Assembly: GCA_030263595.1 (NCBI GenBank)
Contig: SZPG01000019.1
Coordinates: forward strand, 1 to 36,245
Length of the DNA: 36,245 nucleotides
From: Chloroflexi bacterium CFX6
GTDB taxonomy: Bacteria; Chloroflexota; Anaerolineae; Anaerolineales; Villigracilaceae
Reading direction: 5' to 3'
Under the pieces are notes generated by a model. That model was not told the DNA's origin and ran no database searches. It saw nothing but the letters and a program-made list of their open reading frames with translations. This document shows, in pieces, positions 23,147-32,674 of the stretch. A program made the translations under genes and the position numbers. How positions within the stretch are numbered: position 1 is the first letter of the stretch; each line of letters opens with the position of its first letter.

Positions 23147-24694
23147 TTATAGTGGAATATTCCCGTGCTTCTTCGGCGGGTTGGCGTCGCGCTTGTTGCT
23201 CAGCATCTCCAGCGCGTTGATCAGGCGCGGACGCGTTTCCTTCGGTTCGATCACGTCGTCAATGTAGCCGCGTTCCGCGGCGACGTACGGGCTGGCGAAT
23301 TTCTCGCGATATTCCGCCACGAGTTCCGCCTTTCGCTTGACCGGGTCCTTCGCCTTCTCCAGTTCCTTGCGGAAGATGATGTTGACCGCGCCGTCGGGTC
23401 CCATCACGGCGATCTCGGCGGAGGGCCAGGCAAGGTTGACGTCGCCGCGAATGTGCTTGGAGGACATCACGTCGTACGCGCCGCCGTACGCCTTGCGCGT
23501 GATCACGGTCAGTTTTGGAACGGTCGCTTCGCAATAGGCATAAAGCAATTTCGCTCCCGAACGGATGATGCCATGATGCTCCTGGACGGTGCCGGGCAGG
23601 AAGCCCGGCACATCCACGAACGTAACCAGCGGGATGTTGAACGAATCGCAGAAGCGCACGAAGCGCGCGGCTTTCTCGCTCGAATCGATGTCCAGCACTC
23701 CGGCAAGCACGGCAGGCTGATTCGCCACAATGCCAACGGAATGTCCGCCCAGCCGCGCAAAGCCGACGACGATGTTCTGCGCGTAATTCTCGTGGATCTC
23801 GAAGAACTGCCCGCTGTCCATGATCGGTCGGATCACGTCCTTGATGTCGTAGGGTTTGTTGGGGTCTTCGGGAATGATCTCGTTCAGCGTCTCGTCCATG
23901 CGGAGCGGATCGTCGCCCGGCATGAACGGCGGATCTTCCATGTTGTTCTGCGGAAGATAACCAAGCAATTTGCGGATGAGATACAACGTGTCCGCTTCGC
24001 TGTCCGCCGCCACATGGCACACGCCCGACTTCTCTGAATGGACGCTCGCGCCGCCGAGTTCCTCCTGCGTCACCTCCTCGTGCGTCACGGTTTTCACAAC
24101 GTCGGGTCCGGTCACGAACATGTACGAGGTGTTGCGCGTCATGAAGATGAAATCCGTCAGCGCGGGGGAGTACACCGCGCCGCCTGCGCACGGTCCCATG
24201 ATGGCGGAGATCTGCGGGATGACGCCGGATGCCATGGTGTTTCTGAGAAAAATATCCGCGTACCCCGCCAGCGAGACCACGCCCTCCTGAATGCGCGCGC
24301 CGCCCGAATCGTTCAAACCGATGACGGGCGCGCCGTTCTTCATCGCCATGTCCATGATCTTGCAGACCTTCTCCGCATGGACCTCGCCCAGGCTGCCGCC
24401 GAACACGGTGAAATCCTGCGAGAACACGTACACCAGGCGGCCCTCGATGGTTCCCCAGCCGGTGACGACGGAGTCGCTCATGTATTTTTGTTTGTCGAGG
24501 CTGAAGTCGTGCGTGCGATGCTGGACGAAGGAGTCCACTTCGCGGAAGGATCCCTTGTCGAGCAAAAGGTCAATCCGTTCGCGGGCGGTCAGCCGTCCCT
24601 TTTTGTGCTGGGTTTCGATGCGTTCCGATCCGCCGCCCAGACGCGATTGCGCGCGTTTCTCATGCAGAATTTGGTTCTTCGACTGGTTGTTCAT
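23147..24694 (-). CDS. pccB: Acyl-CoA carboxylase, carboxyltransferase subunit (propionyl-CoA type)
   Basis: The 515-residue protein has the crotonase-like double domain of Pcc[23 protein letters not shown], the oxyanion-hole segments [11 protein letters not shown] and [50 protein letters not shown], and the ending KKHGNIPL. It transfers the carboxyl group from biotin to propionyl-CoA (or another short acyl-CoA), giving methylmalonyl-CoA. Substrate preference is inferred from the overall resemblance to propionyl-CoA enzymes. The ATG at 24694 lies inside the 3' end of the upstream 146-residue gene (35-base overlap) and has a GAGG just ahead. With the next two genes it makes a complete three-subunit enzyme. 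Confidence 0.95.
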   Translation of the reverse strand: MNNQSKNQILHEKRAQSRLGGGSERIETQHKKGRLTARERIDLLLDKGSFREVDSFVQHRTHDFSLDKQKYMSDSVVTGWGTIEGRLVYVFSQDFTVFGGSLGEVHAEKVCKIMDMAMKNGAPVIGLNDSGGARIQEGVVSLAGYADIFLRNTMASGVIPQISAIMGPCAGGAVYSPALTDFIFMTRNTSYMFVTGPDVVKTVTHEEVTQEELGGASVHSEKSGVCHVAADSEADTLYLIRKLLGYLPQNNMEDPPFMPGDDPLRMDETLNEIIPEDPNKPYDIKDVIRPIMDSGQFFEIHENYAQNIVVGFARLGGHSVGIVANQPAVLAGVLDIDSSEKAARFVRFCDSFNIPLVTFVDVPGFLPGTVQEHHGIIRSGAKLLYAYCEATVPKLTVITRKAYGGAYDVMSSKHIRGDVNLAWPSAEIAVMGPDGAVNIIFRKELEKAKDPVKRKAELVAEYREKFASPYVAAERGYIDDVIEPKETRPRLINALEMLSNKRDANPPKKHGNIPL

Positions 24695-25100
24695 GTGCCT
24701 CACTTTTCGCGAAAAAGGATTTGACGCCTGGAAGGATTGCCAGTACCCACACAATGATAACGACCGCGACCGAACCGGTCAACGCAAAGGGCAGGTTCAT
24801 GCGCGGCGTCTCGAAGAATATCCTCTCGACCCAATACTCCAGCAGCCAGACCAGGAGGGATGCGATGATGGCGGGACGCGTCCACGTCCTTCTCTTCAGG
24901 ATGCCGAACAGGAGGACGCCTCCCGCGACGCCCCAGCCTGCTCCCGTTGCGACGAGATACAGCGGGCTGAGGCTGGATCCGAACTCGCGCAACACGTCCC
25001 ACGAGCGCAGGGCTGCCAGGCAACGCGTCGCGCCCCACACTGACAGGCTTAACACCATCCATATCAGCAGGGTTACACCGAAGGGTCTTTTCCGGGGCAT
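24660..25100 (-). CDS. Small four-helix membrane protein of unknown function
   Basis: The 146-residue protein has four hydrophobic segments (about residues 8-26, 44-66, 76-90 and 104-124) separated by short loops, and an acidic tail ([15 protein letters not shown]). I do not recognise the family. It lies between the GT-C glycosyltransferase (55 bases upstream) and pccB, whose start codon lies inside its last codons, so it is likely co-transcribed with both. No clear Shine-Dalgarno precedes the ATG at 25100. Confidence 0.7.
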   Translation of the reverse strand: MPRKRPFGVTLLIWMVLSLSVWGATRCLAALRSWDVLREFGSSLSPLYLVATGAGWGVAGGVLLFGILKRRTWTRPAIIASLLVWLLEYWVERIFFETPRMNLPFALTGSVAVVIIVWVLAILPGVKSFFAKSEAHEQPVEEPNSA

Positions 25101-25155
25101 GGATCAATTCCATCGAAACAGAAGCAGGCTTCTCGTGAGTCCGAAGCGCCGCGTC

Positions 25156-27210
25156 CTAGGGTTGTGTGAGGGGACGATAACGCACCAGGTCCTTGCCGCC
25201 GTAACGAATGTCCATCCATTCGGTGTAGGGGGCGTATTGACCGTTGTAGGGGAGTTGGTCGAGCAGGTAGGTGTTCGCGAGGATGTAGTCCATGCCGATC
25301 CCGGCGAGATACGCGCCGGCTTCCCTGTTCTTGAGGAGTTGGAAATATTCGTAACTGTTGATCAAGCCGTCCATATTGACGACCGTGCGATCCCTGATGA
25401 AGTAGCCCGCGTTGCCGCCGCCGGTTATCCCGATCATACTGCCGGGTTCGGTGTGTTCCTCGAGGAACGCGGCGATGTCGTTGTAGGGGGCGTCGGCCGG
25501 GGTTTTGCCGTAGGGCATGACTCGTTGGACGTAGGTCCAGAACGACGCGCCCATGTTGAGTCCCACGCCCGCGGCGACCAGCCACAGGACGACCTGCGAT
25601 GCGCGGTATTTGTGGACGGTTCGATAAAGCATCCCGGCAATCAGACCCAGGACTAGCACAATGGCGATCGCCTGGCTGACCCAATACCATTCCTTGAATG
25701 CGGAGTAGCCCGTGACGTGATAGGAGAGCGCCTGCATCCACGACGCGCACAGCAGGGGGATGATCCCCATTTGGACGATCGCGTTTTTCGCCTTGTGTTT
25801 ATTGATCCAGAGGATGAAGTAGAACGCCAGCGCGCAGAGGGCGAGCAGCATCAGGTAACGTTGAACCTCGTTCATGCCGCCCGATGCCTCCGCCCAGTTG
25901 CCGAGAAGCGTCGAGACGGGATGCCACGGGGTCCCCTCCCCCTGATAGTCAATGCCGAAGAACGTGAGGACATCCGCCGCGGAGCCGCCGTAGACCTTTC
26001 CATCGAGGGAGCCCCACCAGCGCTTGATCTGCCCGCTGACCGGCGAGAACGTCCCGAAGGCGATCCGGTTCCAGAGCATGTAAAACCCCAGCGCGCCGAA
26101 CACGATGCCGTAATACACGCCGCCCTCCGCCAGCCAGACCTTCCATTCGGAGGCGAACTGTTCGAGGGGTGAGGGTTCGTCCCCGGCTTTTTTGGGTTTT
26201 GTCTTCAAGCCGGCCGCGCCGACCCTTGCCAGGCTGAACAGGACGACGGTCACAATCAGGTCATAGGCAACGGCGGAACGTGGGAAGCCCTCGAAATGCG
26301 CCAGCGGCGTGACGGCGACCATCAACGCGCCCACGAGCGCGGAGGTGGAGACGCCGAACAGCGCCATCCGTTTCGAGAGAGCGCCGAAATCCGAAATGAC
26401 AGATCGCCGGTACAGACCGAAAAGATAGGCGGCGGGAATCTTCACCACCAGACTCAACGCGATCATGGTCACTGCCACGTCCGAGAAGTTGTAATATTCC
26501 CTGAAGGTGACGCGGTAGATCAGGGCGAGCAATACCGAGACGACGATGAAAACCACGTCGAGGGGGAGCAGGTATCTCATGGCGTGTTTGCGGAACACGA
26601 TCCAGATGCCTGCCATGCCAGCCAGAAATGCCAGGTCGAGCCTGCTGAACATGACCAGCACGGCAAGGATGCCCAGCCAAGCCAGTTGTTTTTTGGTCGC
26701 CGGTTGGGTTCTCCACGTCTTTTCGAATTGGAACAGTTCGTAAACGAACAACGCGACGAAAAACGCCGCGATGCCGGTCTCCAGTCCCTGTTGGTAGACC
26801 CGCACCAGAATGTCCCGGCTGAACGCCCAGTAGAGGGCGGCAACGGCGCCGAGGGCGGGAACGAACACCCTGCCGATGACGCGATATAACAGGATGGCGG
26901 TGGCGGCAGAGAGTCCGCCCATTACGAGGAGAAGGATTCGGAGGGGCAGGATCAGGTCGAAGCGCGCCAGAGCGAAGATGGGGATGCAGACCCAAAGCCA
27001 GAGGGGATGGTATCCGTTCGTGGGGTTGATCCCGTCGAAGGTGGAGCCGCGTCCCTCGCTGATGTTCTGCGCGACCTTGAAGTAATAATAGGCGTCGTCC
27101 CGCGTGAACCATCTCATGGACAGATTTTGCGCGTCGGATAACGCCGCGTACAGGCTCATCGTCATGACGACGACGACCAGCGCTATTTCGAACCAGTGCG
27201 TTTGTTTCAT
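25156..27210 (-). CDS. GT-C fold membrane glycosyltransferase (GT39-like)
   Basis: The 684-residue protein has about eleven to thirteen membrane helices. The first extracellular loop has RWFTRDDAYYYFKVAQNISEG followed by FDGINPTNGYHPLW, where the DD pair after helix 1 matches the catalytic and metal-binding acidic residues of GT-C enzymes that use polyprenyl-phosphate sugars. The C-terminal part is a soluble region after the last helix (from about residue 590), with GSMIGITGGGNAGYFI. It would transfer a sugar to a protein or glycolipid outside the membrane; donor and acceptor are unknown. The ATG at 27210 has GAGG three bases upstream and lies 10 bases after the dehydrogenase stop. It is one of three such enzymes here. 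Confidence 0.85.
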   Translation of the reverse strand: MKQTHWFEIALVVVVMTMSLYAALSDAQNLSMRWFTRDDAYYYFKVAQNISEGRGSTFDGINPTNGYHPLWLWVCIPIFALARFDLILPLRILLLVMGGLSAATAILLYRVIGRVFVPALGAVAALYWAFSRDILVRVYQQGLETGIAAFFVALFVYELFQFEKTWRTQPATKKQLAWLGILAVLVMFSRLDLAFLAGMAGIWIVFRKHAMRYLLPLDVVFIVVSVLLALIYRVTFREYYNFSDVAVTMIALSLVVKIPAAYLFGLYRRSVISDFGALSKRMALFGVSTSALVGALMVAVTPLAHFEGFPRSAVAYDLIVTVVLFSLARVGAAGLKTKPKKAGDEPSPLEQFASEWKVWLAEGGVYYGIVFGALGFYMLWNRIAFGTFSPVSGQIKRWWGSLDGKVYGGSAADVLTFFGIDYQGEGTPWHPVSTLLGNWAEASGGMNEVQRYLMLLALCALAFYFILWINKHKAKNAIVQMGIIPLLCASWMQALSYHVTGYSAFKEWYWVSQAIAIVLVLGLIAGMLYRTVHKYRASQVVLWLVAAGVGLNMGASFWTYVQRVMPYGKTPADAPYNDIAAFLEEHTEPGSMIGITGGGNAGYFIRDRTVVNMDGLINSYEYFQLLKNREAGAYLAGIGMDYILANTYLLDQLPYNGQYAPYTEWMDIRYGGKDLVRYRPLTQP

Positions 27211-27220
27211 CAACCTCACT

Positions 27221-28306
27221 CTAAGCCTCTCCCGCGGGGAGTGGGGAAATGTCCAAAGTGATCTTTCCAAAGTTTTCGTTTTTCCGCAGCCGTTCCTGGG
27301 CGAGGGCGGCGTCCCTGAGCGGGAAGGTCGAGTCTATCACAGGCTGGAACGTCCCCGCGACGAGCATGTCCATGATCTCTTTGAAATCCTCGAGCGTGCT
27401 CATGGTCGAGCCGATGACGCTCAGGTGTTTGGCGAACATGTAACGGTTGTCGAACTCGAATTTCGGTCCGCCGCTGTTGCCCACGGTGAGCAGTCTTCCG
27501 CCCTTTCGCAACGCACGCAGGCTCTGCATGAAGGTCGTGCCGACGTTGTCCACGACCGCGTCCACGCCGCGTTTGTTCGTGGCGAGGTAGACGGCTTTGG
27601 ACCAATCCGATTCTTTCGAGCGGTCAATGAGGATGTCCGCGCCGAGGGACTCCGCCTTCTCCAACTTCTTCGCGTCGCTGCCCACGACCACGACCTGCGC
27701 GCCCATCCATTTGGCGATCTGCACGCTGGCAGTGTTTACGCCTCCCCCCGCGCCGACGACGAGGACCGTTTCCCCTTTTTGCAGGTTCCCGCGTTTGATC
27801 AATGAATGCCACGCCGTTTGAAAGACCAGCGCCGAAGCCGCGGCGCGATGATAATCGAAATCGTCGGGCAACTTGTAAAGTTGCCTTACAGGCAGGGCAA
27901 TATATTCCGCATAGGTCCCGCGTATCGTTTCGCCGAGCAGATGCCAGTCTTTGCACATGTTGTCTTTTCCGGCGAGACAAAATTCACAATCCCCGCATCC
28001 CAGATTGGCGTTGATGACGACGCGATCGCCGATGTTGATCGAACCGCGAAGACGCGAAGATCGCAAAGTTTCTTCGTTTGAAAGATCGCCAAGCCCGATG
28101 ACTTCTCCTGCGCCGTCCGCGCCGGGGATGTGAGGCAGTTCCAACTTCAAGCCAGCCCAGCCGATTCGCACGAGCACATCCACGCGATTGAGCGCGGCGG
28201 CGTGAAGGCGGATCAACGCTTCGCCGGGTTTGGGCTCGGGCTCGGGAAAGTCGGCGTATTCGAGGACTTCCGGTCCGCCGTGTTTATGGAAGAGGACCGC
28301 TTTCAT
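27221..28306 (-). CDS. Medium-chain dehydrogenase/reductase (zinc-type alcohol dehydrogenase family)
   Basis: The 361-residue protein has an MDR architecture: GroES-like domain (residues 1-155), then a Rossmann domain with VLVVGAGGGVNTASVQIAKW. A structural-zinc lobe is intact (C104, C107, C110, C118 in the pattern C-x2-C-x2-C-x7-C). Catalytic-zinc ligands are not the usual Cys/His-Glu: the first position is in NRVDV and the GHE motif is GADGAGE, so catalysis may be zinc-independent, as in quinone-oxidoreductase-like MDRs. Residues about 74-89 (SNEETLRSSRLRGS) are a hydrophilic insertion encoded by a dispersed repeat. The ATG at 28306 was chosen because the conserved MKAVLFHKHGGPEVLEY starts there. 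Substrate unknown. Confidence 0.88.
   Translation of the reverse strand: MKAVLFHKHGGPEVLEYADFPEPEPKPGEALIRLHAAALNRVDVLVRIGWAGLKLELPHIPGADGAGEVIGLGDLSNEETLRSSRLRGSINIGDRVVINANLGCGDCEFCLAGKDNMCKDWHLLGETIRGTYAEYIALPVRQLYKLPDDFDYHRAAASALVFQTAWHSLIKRGNLQKGETVLVVGAGGGVNTASVQIAKWMGAQVVVVGSDAKKLEKAESLGADILIDRSKESDWSKAVYLATNKRGVDAVVDNVGTTFMQSLRALRKGGRLLTVGNSGGPKFEFDNRYMFAKHLSVIGSTMSTLEDFKEIMDMLVAGTFQPVIDSTFPLRDAALAQERLRKNENFGKITLDISPLPAGEA
28040..28085. repeat. Dispersed repeat in frame inside the MDR gene
   Basis: The sequence AACCGCGAAGACGCGAAGAT followed by CGCAAAG belongs to the GCGAAGACGCGAAGA-type dispersed repeat. It encodes the extra hydrophilic residues between the GADGAGEVIGLG and INIGDRVV motifs. 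Confidence 0.6.
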
Positions 28307-28353
28307 GGGGACGATTGTAACTGATTCAATGGGAGTCCGAGAAAGGCGGGAGT

Positions 28354-30279
28354 TCAATTCGGCGCGTACTCGTACAGCCAGAACAGAATCTCCCCATTCC
28401 AGGCGTTTTTGAATAGGAGCAAGCCGCCGGGGAATTCCGCTCGCACGGTTTCGATCTCACCCTGATCTTCCGGCAGAAAGACGAAAATAATTCTTTCCCC
28501 TGTTAAGCGGCTTCGGTCGAAGGACGCCCAGTCCGGCGGAGAGTCAATGCCGGTTGCCTGGGGCGCGAGGTATTGGATGCTCGGGATGGAGTAATACCCC
28601 ATGCGCGGGCTGTGCATGAACACCAATTGCGCGCCTTCGGGTTTGTCCTGCAAGTAGTTGGCGAGTTCCTGCGCGATCGCTCCGTTGCTGGCGAGGTTCT
28701 CCCTCCTGTCCATGGCGCGATAATCCCGAAAGTAGAAATTCAGGTCGCTTGCCATGGCGATAAAGATGACGGCATATCCCAGGAATATCGCGACCCTCGC
28801 ATGTTTCAACCAGATGGCTTCGAACATCTCCACGGCTTTGTGCAAACCGAAACCAACGACCAATGCGGCGGCGGGCGCCGCGGCGACGTACCTTTGCGCA
28901 GCGGGAGGCGATTCGCTGAGTCCGCCGATGAAACCGAACAGGACCAGCCAAAAGGTCAGGAAAACGAGGCGGCTGTCACGGTTCCTGAATAACAGGAAGA
29001 TGATCCCCAGATAGAACAGGGCGCCGAAGATCGGACGAAGGATCGGCGTCTCGGGTTTGTACCAGTTTCGCAGGTGGGCGACCGTGTACGCCTGCAACCC
29101 GGCCGCGATCTGCTCCGAAATCCTCCCGATGGATTCATCCGTTCCCCCGTTGACGGACGATACGCGGGCGAACGGCGCGAGGAATTGGTTCGGCTCATGG
29201 ATGTAATACCGCGCCAGCGGGAACACGACCGCCAGCGCAACCGCAAACGTGAGGACGAAATGAGGAGCGGATCGGTAGAACCGGCTGCGTCGAAAGAGGA
29301 ACGCAATGACCATGCAGGCGATGAGGATGGCGAACAATCCCCGGCTGGTCACGTAAAAGTATTGGGAAAATCCCAGCGCCAGCCCGCCCAGCAGATACGC
29401 GAGACGCCTGTCCCGCGCCCATCCGTACCAAAGCGCGCCGAGGGTGAGGGTATATCCCAACCCGTCCCAGATGTTGTTGAGACCCAGGCGGCTGAAATGG
29501 ATGTGGAAGTGAAGCGCGGCAAGCGCCAGCGCGGAGAAACGTCCCGCCCGTTCGCCGAACATTGCTTTGCCGCAAAGATAAACTGCCGCCACGGTCGCTG
29601 CGCCGGCGATTGCGGATGGAAGCCGCAGGGCTTCGGTGGTCGCGCCGAAGACTCGGATGAACAGGGATTGGATGAAGGAAAAAAACGATGGGAACGAGAA
29701 CCAGCCCGCGATGAAGATATTGTTCCAGTCCCCGGTCGCAAAATCGCGCGCGCCGATGCCCGCCGATCCCTCGTCTCCCGTGAGGATGATCGGGAATCCT
29801 CCCGCGCCGATCCCTCTGAGCAGGAAGGCGAATAGCGCGATACCCGCCGCGAAGAGGATCGTCCGCCTGGAGAGTCTCGGTCTCTCTGCCTCCCATTCGT
29901 AACCGCCGATGAAGACCAGCGCAATTCCCGCCAGCCACGCGATCGCCGCGAAGATGGGACTGTGCATCCTGGCGCCGTATCCCGCCCCGATCGCGCCGAG
30001 TACGATAAAGACCGGGCTCATCCCCAATAACAAAACCTGCCAGGAAAGAATCCCGAACCACGCCGCGAGCCTGTCAACGGCGCGTTCGAACCGCCGATAG
30101 AGTTTTTCGCTTTGGTGGATGAGCAATCCCGTGACGAAAAAGGACGAACCTGCCGCAAGCGACCAGAGATGATTTTTCTGATCGAACGGCAGGTCCGCGT
30201 TGATTTGAATGCCGAAATATAGAACGAGAATGCCCCCAGCCAGCAAAACAGAGACCAGCGTTCCCCGCCTGCCGTCCAT
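28354..30279 (-). CDS. GT39-family membrane glycosyltransferase
   Basis: The 641-residue protein has at least twelve membrane helices. After the helices at residues 7-110, FPIILTGDEGSAGIGARDF (about residues 158-176) carries an acidic DE pair at the position of the conserved acidic residues of dolichyl-phosphate-mannose type GT-C enzymes, followed by GWFSFPSFFSF and the helical bundle. The last about 110 residues are soluble (GYYSIPSIQYLAPQATGID). It would move a sugar from a polyprenyl phosphate carrier onto an extracytoplasmic acceptor; specificity is unknown. The gene begins 3 bases after the acyl-CoA dehydrogenase stop and lacks its own ribosome-binding site, so it is probably translated by coupling. 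Confidence 0.82.
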   Translation of the reverse strand: MDGRRGTLVSVLLAGGILVLYFGIQINADLPFDQKNHLWSLAAGSSFFVTGLLIHQSEKLYRRFERAVDRLAAWFGILSWQVLLLGMSPVFIVLGAIGAGYGARMHSPIFAAIAWLAGIALVFIGGYEWEAERPRLSRRTILFAAGIALFAFLLRGIGAGGFPIILTGDEGSAGIGARDFATGDWNNIFIAGWFSFPSFFSFIQSLFIRVFGATTEALRLPSAIAGAATVAAVYLCGKAMFGERAGRFSALALAALHFHIHFSRLGLNNIWDGLGYTLTLGALWYGWARDRRLAYLLGGLALGFSQYFYVTSRGLFAILIACMVIAFLFRRSRFYRSAPHFVLTFAVALAVVFPLARYYIHEPNQFLAPFARVSSVNGGTDESIGRISEQIAAGLQAYTVAHLRNWYKPETPILRPIFGALFYLGIIFLLFRNRDSRLVFLTFWLVLFGFIGGLSESPPAAQRYVAAAPAAALVVGFGLHKAVEMFEAIWLKHARVAIFLGYAVIFIAMASDLNFYFRDYRAMDRRENLASNGAIAQELANYLQDKPEGAQLVFMHSPRMGYYSIPSIQYLAPQATGIDSPPDWASFDRSRLTGERIIFVFLPEDQGEIETVRAEFPGGLLLFKNAWNGEILFWLYEYAPN

Positions 30280-30282
30280 GTT

Positions 30283-31452
30283 TTACTTCAATCCCATCTC
30301 GCTTCTCGAAATGACCAGCCTTTGTATTTCGCTCGTCCCCTCGTAGATCTCGGTGATCTTCGCGTCGCGGAAGTAACGCTCGATGGGCAGTTCCCGGCTG
30401 TAGCCCATCCCGCCGTGGATCTGCACCGCCTGATGCGTGACCCACATGGCGGTCTCGCTGGCGAACAACTTCGCCATGGAGGCTTCGAGCGAATAACGGC
30501 TGCCGTCCTTTTTGGATTTCTCCTTCGCCATCGCCGCGTTGTAGATCAATAAACGGGATGCCTCGATGCGCGTCTTCATGTCTGCGATCTTGAATCCCGT
30601 CCCCTGGAACGCGCCGATCGGTTGACCGAACGCCTCTCTCTCGACCGCGTACTGGCGCGAGGCTTCGTAAGCCGCTTCCGCGATCCCGAGCGCCTGCGTC
30701 GCGATCCCGATCCTGCCCGCGTCGAGGACGGTCATCGCGATCTTGAAGCCCTCGCCTTCCTCGCCGAGACGATTCTCCACCGGCACGCGGCACTCCTCGA
30801 AGATCAACTCGCTCGTTGCGGAGGCGCGGATGCCGAGTTTCGGTTCCTTCTTCCCGCGTGTGAGTCCGGGTGTGTTCGCCTCGACGAGGAACGCGGTCAT
30901 GCCCTTGTGTTTTTTCTCCGGGTCGGTCATCATAAAGACGACGTAATATTCGGCGACCGGTCCGCTCGTGACCCAGGATTTGCGTCCATTCAAAACGTAG
31001 TGGTCGCCGTCGCGCACCGCGCGGGATTTCATCGTCCCTGCGTCCGAACCGCTCATCGGTTCTGTCAGTGAGTACGCGCCGACGGATTTCCCGGAGGCGA
31101 CCGGCGTGATGAATTTTTTCTTCTGTCCCTCCGTTCCGAACTTCAAAATTCCGTGACAATACAATGAATTGTTCACGGACATGATGACGCCGTGCGCCGC
31201 GTCCGCTTTGCAGATCTCTTCGAGGGCGAGGACGTAGGCGAGCGTATCCATGCCCGCGCCGCCGTATTCTTCCGGCATCTCGATTCCCATGAATCCCAAC
31301 CCGCCCATCTTCTTGACGGTTTCGCTGGGAAACTCTCCGCTTTCGTCGAATTCAGCCGCTACGGGGACGATCTCCTTTTGGGCAAAGTCGCGGGCGGCGT
31401 CGCGGATCATCTTGTGTTCTTCGCTCAGGGGATATAGCGCAAGTTCTGTCAT
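30283..31452 (-). CDS. Acyl-CoA dehydrogenase
   Basis: The 389-residue protein is standard length for the family. It has the N-terminal helical domain (MIRDAARDFAQKEIVPVAAE), the FAD-binding loop YSLTEPMSGSDAGTMKSRAV with NGRKSWVTSG, and the C-terminal domain with GGMGYSRELPIERYFRDAK and IYEGTSEIQ, whose Glu is the catalytic base that removes the alpha proton. It oxidises short- or branched-chain acyl-CoA to enoyl-CoA and passes electrons to ETF. GGAGG stands 7 bases before the ATG at 31452. It heads the long minus-strand run that ends in an acyl-CoA carboxylase, which fits degradation of branched-chain or odd-chain acids through propionyl-CoA; this link is inferred. Confidence 0.93.
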   Translation of the reverse strand: MTELALYPLSEEHKMIRDAARDFAQKEIVPVAAEFDESGEFPSETVKKMGGLGFMGIEMPEEYGGAGMDTLAYVLALEEICKADAAHGVIMSVNNSLYCHGILKFGTEGQKKKFITPVASGKSVGAYSLTEPMSGSDAGTMKSRAVRDGDHYVLNGRKSWVTSGPVAEYYVVFMMTDPEKKHKGMTAFLVEANTPGLTRGKKEPKLGIRASATSELIFEECRVPVENRLGEEGEGFKIAMTVLDAGRIGIATQALGIAEAAYEASRQYAVEREAFGQPIGAFQGTGFKIADMKTRIEASRLLIYNAAMAKEKSKKDGSRYSLEASMAKLFASETAMWVTHQAVQIHGGMGYSRELPIERYFRDAKITEIYEGTSEIQRLVISRSEMGLK

Positions 31453-31478
31453 TCCATTCCTCCGGGTGTGATGAAGGG

Positions 31479-31484
31479 ATTATA
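31479..31484 (-). promoter_or_regulatory. -10 candidate (TATAAT) for acyl-CoA dehydrogenase
   Basis: The minus strand reads GGCGGTATAATCCC, an exact TATAAT 26 bases before the ATG. A TTATCA with 18-base spacing is a weak -35 candidate. Confidence 0.45.
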
Positions 31485-31526
31485 CCGCCTCCCGTATTGC
31501 TCTGATAAAATCGAGCAAGATTCCGT

Positions 31527-31565
31527 AAAGCGACATTCATGTCGCCATGCGCAGCGACATTTTGC
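31527..31565. repeat. GCGACATTCATGTCGC palindrome
   Basis: GCGACATTCATGTCGC is a perfect 8+8 palindrome, followed after a few bases by another GCGACATTTTGC. It is the clearest copy of the repeat also found near 4240, 12578 and 31709. Confidence 0.6.
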
Positions 31566-31599
31566 AGATTAACAATTAAACCGAGCAATCCGCTTTGAA

Positions 31600-31653
31600 C
31601 CATGGAGACACCGAGTCACGGAGTTTTAATTCTTTTTCTCCGTGTCTCAGTGG
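31600..31653. repeat. GGAGACAC/GTGTCTC inverted repeat
   Basis: CCATGGAGACACCGAGTCACGGAG at the left is imperfectly complementary to CTCCGTGTCTCAGTGG at the right, with a T-rich centre. A CTTGGC/GCCAAG hairpin follows at about 31660-31679 and flanking GAGCAAT/ATTGCTC sequences form an outer pair. The intergenic interval 31453-31743 is mostly such repeats and holds no gene. Confidence 0.55.
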
Positions 31654-31743
31654 TTTTCTCTTGGCATTTCCAAGCCAAGTTTATTGCTCGATTAATTTGG
31701 AAAAGTACAACATGTCGCGGTACGGTTTGCGGAACGAACTTGC

Positions 31744-32646
31744 ATGAACACCAAACCCTCCATCGAGGAACGCATCTGGGCGGTGATCGCCCACCTCTCC
31801 ACGCTGGCAATGGGAATCGGGTTATTCCTTCCCGTTTTCGGCTGGTCGGAGAGTCGGCGAAAATCCAACTACACGTCGTTCCAGTGTTTGCAGGCGTTGG
31901 GTTATCAGACTTTGGGGTACACCGTCTGGATCCTGGCGACGCTTATCGTGGCGATCGTCAGCGGAGTTGGCTTTCTCTCCCGCATCCAGAACATTGACAC
32001 CCTCGAAACGGATTTGAACGCCTGGGCGGCGGGTCACACCGCGCTGACGTTCGGTTTGATCGCTTTGTACCTCCTCCCCCCGCTCATTGCGGGGATCGCC
32101 TGCGCGCTCGGCAGGGATTTCCGTTATCCGTTCATGGGCAGCCGCCTGGCGCGATATTTGGGACACGATCCGGCGCGACCCGGCGAAGAGAAAACCTGGC
32201 TGATCGAGGAACACGAGGATCGCTGGGTGGCGTCCATGGGACATTTCAGCGTCATCATCGTGATTTGGGGGTTGCTTGTCCCGATCTTTTCCTGGGCGTT
32301 GCAGGGAAGGCGGAGTCTGTTGCTCAAGTTTCAGTCCATTCAAGCCTTCGCATACCAGGCAGGGACAACGCTGCTGTATTTCGCGGGGGGATTTTTCTAC
32401 TTGTTCGGGATCGTGGTATTCGTCCTGACCATCGGCTTCGAGGGGGAGATTTCGTTCGATTCGTCGAACGTTCTGCTCGGCGCGATCGTCTTCCTCGTTT
32501 CACTGTTGGTTACATTGCTCATCCTTCTGGTTGTGCCATTGTTGCACATCCTCGGTCAATGGGCGGGGTACAGGACGTTGAAGGGCGATGATTACCGGTA
32601 CCCTGTAGTGGGGAGGATGGTTGAAAGATGGATTGTAAAAAAATAG
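31744..32646 (+). CDS. DUF4870-like membrane protein with internal duplication
   Basis: The 300-residue protein contains two copies of a DUF4870-like unit. Copy 1 starts EERIWAVIAHLSTLAMGIG (residues 8-26) and copy 2 starts EDRWVASMGHFSVIIVIWG (about residues 159-177); each is followed by a proline in the helix (LFLPVFGW; LLVPIFSW) and by a conserved xxFQxLQAxxYQ segment (YTSFQCLQALGYQ; LLKFQSIQAFAYQ), then two more hydrophobic helices. About eight helices in all. Each copy ends in DFRYPFMG or DYRYPVVG. Function of the family is unknown. The ATG at 31744 has no strong Shine-Dalgarno. It is followed by the M55 peptidase gene after a dispersed repeat. Confidence 0.78.
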   Translation: MNTKPSIEERIWAVIAHLSTLAMGIGLFLPVFGWSESRRKSNYTSFQCLQALGYQTLGYTVWILATLIVAIVSGVGFLSRIQNIDTLETDLNAWAAGHTALTFGLIALYLLPPLIAGIACALGRDFRYPFMGSRLARYLGHDPARPGEEKTWLIEEHEDRWVASMGHFSVIIVIWGLLVPIFSWALQGRRSLLLKFQSIQAFAYQAGTTLLYFAGGFFYLFGIVVFVLTIGFEGEISFDSSNVLLGAIVFLVSLLVTLLILLVVPLLHILGQWAGYRTLKGDDYRYPVVGRMVERWIVKK

Positions 32647-32674
32647 ATTATGACCAATCTGAAACTGATTTTCC

